DNA of 48,437 nt, taken from assembly GCF_000090795.2 (NCBI RefSeq), contig NW_003546255.1:421303-469739 (forward strand). The letters are read 5' to 3'. The stretch is from Amphimedon queenslandica (taxonomy: Eukaryota > Porifera > Demospongiae > Haplosclerida > Niphatidae). This document shows positions 41,502-48,437 of the stretch, piece after piece. Position 1 is the stretch's first letter; each line of letters starts with the position of its first letter. A program made the position numbers and the translations under genes. Under the pieces are notes generated by a model. That model worked only from the letters and a program-made list of their open reading frames with translations, made no database searches and was not told the DNA's origin.

Positions 41502-42198
41502 CTATAAGTCACAGTCCCAGTTTTCAATGTTTTTTATATAGCCTAATAAATCATCAATTAGTTGATGGACCACACCCATTAACATACTTTTAATGATTGA
41601 TTCTTTGTCGGGAACTTTTAATAACGCTGTCTGAAAGCAATCCCTCGCCTGAAGAAAAATGAAGATATCATTAATATAATTTATACGCTTCATGAAGACC
41701 TCATTATTTCTTCCAATGTTAACAAATGACTTTCCTTTATAAAGATAAGCCTTAAGGCACTTATCATTGAACTACCAAAAAATAATCAATGTAATACAAC
41801 TTTTCTTGACTTACTTTTAAAGCTGCATCGCAGTCTTTTATGACGTCATCGTATCTTTCTAATTTTAAATAAACCTGAGAAAAAAAACAATAAATAAATA
41901 AATGAATAAAATAAATAAATGAATAAATAAATAAATGAATAAATAAATAAATGAATAAATAAATAAATAAGTAAATGAATAAATAAATAGATAAATAAAT
42001 GAATGAATAAATAAATAAACAAATGAATAAATAAATAAATAAATGAATAAATAAATAAATAAATAAATGTATTATTATAATATCAACACCTATACTAGTT
42101 TAGATACTTTACATGTGCATGTGCACAAGTAAAGTATGAAATATTATAAAATATTTAAAAATATTATATATGCAATAATAATAATAACAATAATAATA

Positions 42199-42235
<37 letters not shown>

Positions 42236-43855
42236 TATCTTACACTAGCTTAGAAACTAGTTAACTTGTATTTATAGATTGTACAAAAAACTGTATAAAT
42301 ATGCTTACTAAAGCTCTGTTAGTGTAAAGGGTAGTGTCACCAGGGAGCTGCTCTATTGCGTCACTATAACACGTCAAAGCCTTTTGGTACTGTTCGTCTC
42401 GAAACGCTTCATTCCCTTGACACTTGAGCACTTTGCCAAGCTGGAGTCGCTTCTCTCTTCTCTCCGCTCTCTCTTGAGCATCCTCTTCTAGTGCACGACA
42501 AAATGCTACAAGAGAAGGAAAGAGAGAGAGAGATTATATAAGAATTATATGTAGAAAAATTAACTTGGACAGTTATAAATTTAAAATTTGAAGTTGGAAT
42601 CAGCTCAAACTTTCTACACAGCATAAGGGCATCAATATGTATCAAAAAATTTAATAAAAATTGGGGGTGATTTCGGAGTAATTTTTTGGAAAAAACCATG
42701 GGCTATAGCCTTGGGTATTTTTCGGATTTTTGACATTTTCTTAAAATGGCTGTAACTTGAAAAATTGAAGTCGGAATCAGCTCAAACTTTCTACACAGCA
42801 TAAGAACATCAATATGTATCAGAAAATGTAATAAAAATTGGGGGTGATTTCGGAGTCGATTTTTGAAAAAAACCATGGGCTATAGCCTTGGGTAATTTTC
42901 AAAATTTTGGCATTTTCTTAAAATGGCCATAACTCAAAAAATTGAAGTCAGAATCAGCTCAAACTTTCTACATACCATAAGGGCATCAATATGTATCAGA
43001 AAATGTAATAAAAATTGGGGGTGATTTCAGAGTCAATTTTTGGAAAAAACCATGGGCTATAGCCTTGAGTAATTTTCAAAATTTTGGCATTTTCTTAAAA
43101 TGGCCATAACTCAAAAAATTGAAGTCGGAATTGGCTCAAACTTTCTACATAGCATAAGGGCATCAATATGTATCAGAAAATATAATAAAAATTGAAAGTA
43201 ATTTTGGAGCCATTTTTCGGAAAAAAACCATGGGCTATAGTACATGGCAATTTTCAAAAAATGGCACATTTCAATAAAATGGCCATAACTTGAAAAACTA
43301 CAGTCAGAATTGGCTCAAAATTTCTACATTAATAGTAATAAATTTAAACTGAGACAAAAGCTACCAAGATGGCCATGTGCAGAAACTACTTGCAGGAAGT
43401 TAGAGACAATTCCTGATTCACACTACTTTAGCACTTTAAGTCAACAAAATGCTGGATGACTGCAATATACCTTCATGTTCCGAATTAAAAGATTGATTTG
43501 CAAGAGGTGAGGAAGACGAAGTACCATTAGAGACAGAACTATTAGTTATAGGTGGATTTGGAGTTACACCTGGATTGATGACTGTCCTATTAAATCCAAC
43601 CACTCCATTAGAATCCTTGTCAGAAGAAGAAGAAGAAGAAGTGCTTCCTCCTCTTGCTCTCCCGTCTTTTGTCAAATACTCGTCAGCATTTTGAAGTGCA
43701 CTGGTAATGGAGTCCTGGTCCCTTGATGTAGCTATGTCACGAACAAGTCCTTCTATGGAAAGCAAAATTTTGCTTTGGTACATTAAAGACTTACCTACTT
43801 GGTTCACTCGGGAGAGAAAGTCATCCAAATCTTCCCTTTCAGCTTTGTCTGCCAT
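41502..43855 (-). CDS. TTC12-like TPR protein, short form
   Basis: Six minus exons: 43855-43795, 43752-43471, 42505-42309, 41874-41815, 41771-41700, 41648-41502; 272 residues. The N-terminus (DKAEREDLDDFLSRVNQV) resembles TTC12 (DKEKDLQKFLKNVDEI). After an S-rich linker, AFCRALEEDAQERAERREKR matches TTC12 [20 protein letters not shown]. Three TPR-like units follow (about 135-235): LKCQGNEAFRDEQYQKALTC, LYTNRALVYLKLERYDDVIK and KAYLYKGKSFVNIGRNNEAR. TTC12 helps assemble axonemal dynein arms in the cytoplasm. Human TTC12 continues for 400 more residues of ARM repeats that are absent here, so this is a short form or a split gene. Intron 1 (42 nt) is stop-free and in frame, so it may be retained. 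Intron 2 carries family B repeats and intron 3 an AAAT/GAAT tetranucleotide array. Confidence 0.8.
41881..42236. repeat. AAAT/GAAT tetranucleotide array and AAT microsatellite
   Basis: About 180 bp of AAAT with interspersed GAAT units (41887-42068), then AT-rich sequence and an (AAT)n tract (42172-42232), all within intron 3 of the TTC12-like gene. Confidence 0.9.
42545..43330. repeat. Family B repeat array, four to five units, in TTC12-like intron 2
   Basis: Units of about 168-178 bp, marked by ACCATGGGCTATAG near 42712, 42880, 43057 and 43235. They are the reverse complement of the 20475-21490 array (AAATTGAAGTCGGAATC, CTCAAACTTTCTACA, ATCAATATGTATCAGAAAAT, AATAAAAATTGGGGGTGA). The array fills most of the intron between exons 2 and 3. 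Confidence 0.9.
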
Positions 43856-44013
43856 CTTTATGGTTTGTTTTCCGCCCCCCTAGGCGTTTATTAATGATTA
43901 TTGATTAATAATGAATCACAGAAATTATTATTCTACAAAATGAATGCATCGTTTGGCAAAATTTAAACTAAAAATTCAAAGTTTAATTGTAATTAGTCGA
44001 AACATCATTGTTA

Positions 44014-45819
44014 TTAATTATTATTGTTATAAATAAATGCGGAGGCAGAGCATGAGCTGCTGACATTCGTGCTTCCATCCACAGTCCCATATTTATCAAA
44101 ATATTCCTCAATTTGCTGTCGATACTCATCTGGTATGTTTCTAGTACGAAACTGATAGCGAGAAGAAAACCTAACGTAGAGAAAAACAAACAAGAAACAG
44201 AGAACTGCCTTAGTCATGTTATAATAGAATATGCAGCTGGGATAAGAAGTTGGTGACATTGGTTTAAATGCAAGGTAAATGTTAATGGAGAATAACCTTA
44301 CTGCACTATAAAAGAAGAACCACAGACCTACCATGACTCCTTTCATCTGCTCGGGCGCTTGAGCTATTAAGAACTCGACAGAGAATGTTGCAGCAAAGAC
44401 CTCTCCAAAGGCTCTCAGAAAGATAGCGGGTAGTCCCCAATAGAAACCTAAATTAACATCATTTCTTTCAGTATAATTGCCATTTCCAAGTAAGCACATG
44501 TCATGTTTATATTTGTTAGTGCTTTGGGCTGTAAGGTCCAATAGGCATAAGTATAATAAACTTATAGCGGTTAGCATTAGGCCAAAACCAATCCTTTTCA
44601 ATACACTAGGGATGTATTTGTGAAACAATGGAAACAGCACTGTGTGATACATTGTCAGGAAAATTATTGTGAAAATGGAATAATAGATGGCACTGTCTTC
44701 TGCGATTGATAGTACTATTCTGTTGAAGTTAGTCATTTTTATATTCGGCTGTAGCAATTTTTTTGAGTAATTGAACGGATTTGATTGCAAGCCGAATGCA
44801 ACTGACAGGAATATGAATAGCAACAGGCGCAAGGTCGTCTTCACGTCTTCCACCTGTTCTTCTGAGAAAGGCCCTCCAAAAATTTTCTTCCCATACTCAA
44901 TGCGTGAATGAATTCTATTTGAACAGAAAACAAAAGCACTAGGTTTCCTTGGTTGCTTATTTTTCACTGTATAGACAATAACTTTAAATATTAATTTGAT
45001 GGGGTTGGTAACCTTTGGCGTGACATCTAGCCACTTTTTAAGAGTGAAGCAGCTAATGAGAACAATTACTGTACACACCAAATGGACCAGTAGCGTCCCA
45101 AACGTAAGATAGCGACTACTAACTACCAGAGATGAAATCTGGACTATGTTGTTAATGCCAGCACATATTGCACTGAGCCAAAAATGCCAATGAATAAGTG
45201 CACTCAACTTATCACCAGATGCTCCTAAAATTTGATCCGTAAGGAAAGGAATGACATTTGCATCAAAGCAAGCAAAGCCACACACGTTCAATAGCACGCC
45301 CAAGGCAAGGAGGACAGCAGCAATTAGCTTAAAGGAGAAAGGATGTGACACGTGGTAGGTTACTATGTGAGAGCTGTAACCAAAGACAATGCAAAGTCCT
45401 GCAGCAAAAATACACATTATGCTATACTTAAGAGCCCTATATCTTCCTATCCTTGCATCAGCTACCCAGCCCATTACTGGATAAAGAACAAACAGGGTTG
45501 TGTAGATGATGCTGCTTACGTATTTGGGCAAATGAGCCTTCTTCCTCAAAGCATTGATGGATAAACCCAGGAGGTGAATAGACATAGAAATTGGAATGAC
45601 ACAATGAAGCAAAAAGGTCCACATCAGGACAATAAGTGCCCCCTTTGATTTGATAACAAACTGAATACGATAAGGGTTTCCACAGCAAGTAAGACAAGAC
45701 TTAGAGGCATCTTTAGACTTTGTGTCCATTGATTTAAGAGCCTCTTCATTTCTATCAAGGAGGTAATCCCTTTCAGTCGACTCGTCATGGAGCAATAGAT
45801 CATCAATTCTTGCTGCCAT
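44014..45819 (-). CDS. POT/SLC15-like MFS transporter, paralogue 1
   Basis: Intronless, 601 residues from the ATG at 45819 (MAARIDDLLLHDE), chosen because the neighbour also starts MAAR; the frame extends 47 codons further upstream. About 12 hydrophobic spans. Landmarks: LYPVMGWVADARIGRYRALK (the MFS loop G-x-x-x-D-x-x-x-G-R-x-R equivalent between spans 2 and 3), FACFDANVIPFLTDQILG, LSALIHWHFW, NPIKLIFKVIVYTVKNK, and YGKKIFGGPFSEEQVEDVKT before the second half. FDANVIPFLTDQ corresponds to the FGADQ-type region of POT peptide transporters. It is a plasma-membrane or lysosomal solute carrier of unknown substrate. The ExxER proton-coupling motif typical of POT proteins is not visible, so coupling may differ. 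Confidence 0.75.
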   Translation of the reverse strand: MAARIDDLLLHDESTERDYLLDRNEEALKSMDTKSKDASKSCLTCCGNPYRIQFVIKSKGALIVLMWTFLLHCVIPISMSIHLLGLSINALRKKAHLPKYVSSIIYTTLFVLYPVMGWVADARIGRYRALKYSIMCIFAAGLCIVFGYSSHIVTYHVSHPFSFKLIAAVLLALGVLLNVCGFACFDANVIPFLTDQILGASGDKLSALIHWHFWLSAICAGINNIVQISSLVVSSRYLTFGTLLVHLVCTVIVLISCFTLKKWLDVTPKVTNPIKLIFKVIVYTVKNKQPRKPSAFVFCSNRIHSRIEYGKKIFGGPFSEEQVEDVKTTLRLLLFIFLSVAFGLQSNPFNYSKKLLQPNIKMTNFNRIVLSIAEDSAIYYSIFTIIFLTMYHTVLFPLFHKYIPSVLKRIGFGLMLTAISLLYLCLLDLTAQSTNKYKHDMCLLGNGNYTERNDVNLGFYWGLPAIFLRAFGEVFAATFSVEFLIAQAPEQMKGVMVGLWFFFYSAVRLFSINIYLAFKPMSPTSYPSCIFYYNMTKAVLCFLFVFLYVRFSSRYQFRTRNIPDEYRQQIEEYFDKYGTVDGSTNVSSSCSASAFIYNNNN

Positions 45820-46057
45820 TGTCTTTCTATTAAACACTTCAAATACACAATGAACAACAAAAATAGCTGTTTTGTTATACTGATACACTGAGTCTACTGA
45901 TGCATGCATAAATATACTTTCAATGTTTATCTTAGCAGTGAAATTGAAAATTGATATCAATTATGAGTTTGTTTCTCATGGGAGAAGCATACCGTGCATG
46001 CATAAACAAGTCCCTAATTATAAAATAATAGCAATAAAATCTAATTATAACAGTTTT

Positions 46058-47872
46058 TTAATCACAACTAGAGCATGACGAACTAGTGTCACTGCGGTCG
46101 GCATCACGAATCATGGAGGAGTCATATGAGACCCCATCACCCGACACAGAATTGATACTCAAGTACTTGTTGTAGTGATTCTCGGCTAAAATGTTAAAGT
46201 TGATCGGAACGTTACGGGTACGAAGCTTGTACTTGTAAGCCAGCCCCAAGAACAGAGCAAATGTTAGAAAACTAATGAGAGTTTTAGTCGCATAGTAATA
46301 GAAGGTACAGGAAAAGACTGAAATCAATGGAATGTATTTAAATGGTATGTATATGTAAAGGCTTATGGTTTGTATAATACCGTAGGACGCAAACCAAAGT
46401 CCCACCATTAGACCTTTCATTGGACCAGGGGTTTGAGCTATTATAAATTCAAAAGCGAAAGGAACAATAAATGTCTGGGCAAGACCATTTATTGTAACAG
46501 CAGGTAGTGCCCAGTAGTACTCCAATTGTAGGCGGCTCCCCTCTGATGTAATGTTTTGTAGCAAGCACAGCTCAGTGTTATTGGTCTTAGCAGTAGCTAT
46601 TGGGTCTAGTATTGTGGTGTAGAGCAAGTAAAGGGTTGAGAGGAACAGGCCAAGTCCAATCCATTTCAATACGCTGGGTATATAATTATATAAAATAGGA
46701 TAGACGAGAAAGTGGAAGACTGCAATGAAAATTAATAAAAAGAATGCATTTTGAATGCCATTGTTTTCAACCAGGTCAAATGCTATGCTTCCTACTTTGT
46801 TATCAATGTTTGGTTGTTGAAGCTCCTTTATGAAAGTTATAGGAGCAAGCATCAACCCATAGGTACCAGACAGAAATACGAGAGGCAGTAACCGAAGACT
46901 AGTTTTCACATCTTCTACTTCTTCCTCTGAAAATGGCCCACCATATTTCTCTTTTCCCAGATCAATACGAGACGGGGTAACTTCCTCCCAGTAAGTCAGG
47001 GCACTCCGATTTCGAGCGTATTTGTTTTTGCATGCATAACGAAGGACTTTGATAATCAGTTTGATTGGGTTAGTTATCAGTGGTGTGGTATCAAGCCATT
47101 TTCTCAATCCAATACAAGCTATGAGGACAATTGATGTACAGATGCAATGGACCACTAGTGTACCAAGTGTAACATGTTGATTGTCAATTGAGATACTGTG
47201 CAAACTAATATTCACGATTTCAGCCAAAGCACTAACCCAGAAGTACCAGTGTACGAGTGCGCTCAGTGACTCTCCCGAAGCACCTAGTACCTGGTCCGTT
47301 AAAAACGGGATGACATTAGCATCGAAACTTGCGAAGCCACCAACATTGAATAAGACACCAACACCAAGGAGGATTGTCACTATGGCCCTGACGAAGGCGT
47401 GGGAATCGCCAGCAAAAATGTGAATGAGATAGCCGACGATCATCAACACTGAAGCAATGAATATACTTACTATGCTACCCACTATGGCCTTGTAGCGACC
47501 AATTTTAGCATCAGCCAACCATCCCATAAAGGGATAGAGAATGAAGAGCATCCTGTACAGGGCTTCACCAGGCAGCCATGCCTGTACTGCTGATGAATTT
47601 TGTGAATTTAATGAGAGTCTTAGGAGATGAACAGAAGTGTCAAATGGTATTGCCATATGGAGAAGCAGGCCCCATAAAAGTACAGCCATAGCTCCTTTGG
47701 ATCTTATGCACTGAATGCGATAGTTGTGACCACAGCAAGTTGTGTTACTGGCATCATCTGGTCTGGAGAGGGCCACTGAATGGACTAGTATAGTAGAGTT
47801 CTGGATTGGGGAGTTATTTTGAGCTGTTGCTGATGGAGCAAGAAGAGAAGTTGTTTCAAACCTGGCAGCCAT
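46058..47872 (-). CDS. POT/SLC15-like MFS transporter, paralogue 2
   Basis: Intronless, 604 residues from the ATG at 47872 (MAARFETTSLLAPSA). An upstream in-frame ATG at 47929 exists, but the shared MAAR start argues for the shorter form. Same series as paralogue 1: MAIPFDTSVHLLRLSLN, YPFMGWLADAKIGRYKA, FASFDANVIPFLTDQVLG, LSALVHWYFW, NPIKLIIKVLRYACKNK, GKEKYGGPFSEEEVEDVKTS. About 12 spans and a serine/aspartate-rich C-terminal tail. The two genes are a direct tandem pair with 238 bp between them. Absence of introns over 1.8 kb in both copies contrasts with the rest of the window. Confidence 0.77.
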   Translation of the reverse strand: MAARFETTSLLAPSATAQNNSPIQNSTILVHSVALSRPDDASNTTCCGHNYRIQCIRSKGAMAVLLWGLLLHMAIPFDTSVHLLRLSLNSQNSSAVQAWLPGEALYRMLFILYPFMGWLADAKIGRYKAIVGSIVSIFIASVLMIVGYLIHIFAGDSHAFVRAIVTILLGVGVLFNVGGFASFDANVIPFLTDQVLGASGESLSALVHWYFWVSALAEIVNISLHSISIDNQHVTLGTLVVHCICTSIVLIACIGLRKWLDTTPLITNPIKLIIKVLRYACKNKYARNRSALTYWEEVTPSRIDLGKEKYGGPFSEEEVEDVKTSLRLLPLVFLSGTYGLMLAPITFIKELQQPNIDNKVGSIAFDLVENNGIQNAFFLLIFIAVFHFLVYPILYNYIPSVLKWIGLGLFLSTLYLLYTTILDPIATAKTNNTELCLLQNITSEGSRLQLEYYWALPAVTINGLAQTFIVPFAFEFIIAQTPGPMKGLMVGLWFASYGIIQTISLYIYIPFKYIPLISVFSCTFYYYATKTLISFLTFALFLGLAYKYKLRTRNVPINFNILAENHYNKYLSINSVSGDGVSYDSSMIRDADRSDTSSSCSSCD

Positions 47873-48437
47873 TACAGAAAGAAAGAGAGAGAGAGAGGGC
47901 TTGAATGAATGTTGAAAGTGAATGCGCATGGTAAGTTTTGTATATTGCCCAACTGTATTGATGGGTAATATGTGATACTAAAAGGTAAACATTTCATCTT
48001 GAAAGTAAAACATTACTTCAATGATATTAGCAATAACATTAGCATTAAGTTGTCTAAACGCTCGTCCCATTTGTGAATATCATCAAGAGTATCATGCATG
48101 CCATGTTAATCCCATAGCACAGCTTGATTTTAACCCTTAAAAGACAGGTCACAAATTTGTGCAATGCCATGGAGACAGCTATAGCTGTCACATATTTGTG
48201 ACGCAATGTGACACAATACTGTGACAGCTGTCTCCAAGACTTAAAGCCAGGCATACACTAGGCAACATGTTGCTGGCAACATTTGTGGTTACTTTGATCT
48301 TGTAAGCAACATGTTGCCAGAAATAGAAAGATGTCCTATTTTTGGCAACATGTTGCTTGGTTGCTAGCAACAAGTTGCCTCATGTATGAAGGCCTTTCTA
48401 TTTCTGGCATACACTAGGCAACATGTTGCTGGCAACA
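47873..48437. repeat. Right-edge region with hairpin and GCAACATGTTGC repeat
   Basis: The first 250 bases are the transporter promoter region. At 48150-48236 inverted copies (GGAGACAGCT at 48171 with AGCTGTCTCC at 48224, plus GTCACAAATTTGTG and CACATATTTGTGAC) could fold into a hairpin. From 48249 the word GGCATACACTAGGCAACATG, continuing TTGCTGGCAACA, occurs at 48249-48281 and again at 48405-48437, with several GCAACATGTTGC palindromes between. This looks like a tandem or terminal part of a mobile repeat that continues beyond the window. Confidence 0.7.

Noticed and set aside
1-48437. tRNA, rRNA, snRNA genes and prokaryotic signals
   Set aside because: I looked for tRNA B-box-like words (GGTTCGA) and ribosomal sequence and found no structure that folds convincingly; no ribosome-binding-site-led operons exist here.

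Overview
This is a eukaryotic, intron-rich, gene-dense window, almost certainly from a demosponge; Amphimedon queenslandica is my best guess. That identification is inference. It rests on very short AT-rich introns (often 42-100 nt), genes packed 40-100 bp apart, a small Delta-type Notch ligand, a beta-helix plus multi-membrane-span receptor-like gene, tandem expansions of orphan membrane proteins, and intronic repeats sharing one core. No prokaryotic operon, rRNA, tRNA or CRISPR array was found. One 10-base N gap lies at 30778-30787. Exon coordinates were worked out by hand from splice signals and reading-frame continuity; every multi-exon model below closes in frame.

Left part (1-11.5 kb): the 5' end of a secreted acidic protein gene (minus, running off the left edge); two tandem paralogous orphan 7-span membrane proteins (plus); a chromodomain-less MRG-domain gene (minus) sharing a 44-bp divergent promoter with a BORCS8 homologue (plus); TFIIE-beta (GTF2E2, minus); ribosomal protein L9 (minus) with a repeat-filled intron; and a Delta-like Notch ligand with a shortened DSL region (minus).

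Middle (12-30 kb): a beta-helix/7-span receptor-like gene broken by a 17-bp tandem duplication and a 1.6-kb transposon-like insertion; a 187-bp duplicated minisatellite; a 14-exon minus-strand gene that fuses a THH1/TOM1/TOM3-type multi-span domain to a RING-CH (MARCH-type) ubiquitin-ligase module; an intronless low-molecular-weight-phosphatase-like gene; a ZDHHC17/HIP14-type ankyrin palmitoyltransferase (minus), head-to-head with NDUFA2 (complex I, plus); and an intronless AlkB-like dioxygenase.

Right part (30-48.4 kb): NF-YC (plus), a tandem array of four to five near-identical intronless METTL27/WBSCR27-like methyltransferases (minus), a 19-exon STXBP4/Synip homologue (PDZ, EF-hand-like, coiled coil, WW; plus), a short TTC12-like TPR gene (minus), two tandem intronless POT/SLC15-like transporters (minus), and a repeat of GCAACATGTTGC-type palindromes running off the right edge.

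The genes do not form one pathway. The common threads are compact divergent promoters with an AAAGATGGC (TISU-like) start context, and a repeat superfamily confined to introns. The strongest candidate for an undescribed system is the TOM1-like/RING-CH fusion. Runners-up are the chromodomain-less MRG gene, the reduced-DSL Notch ligand and the methyltransferase array.
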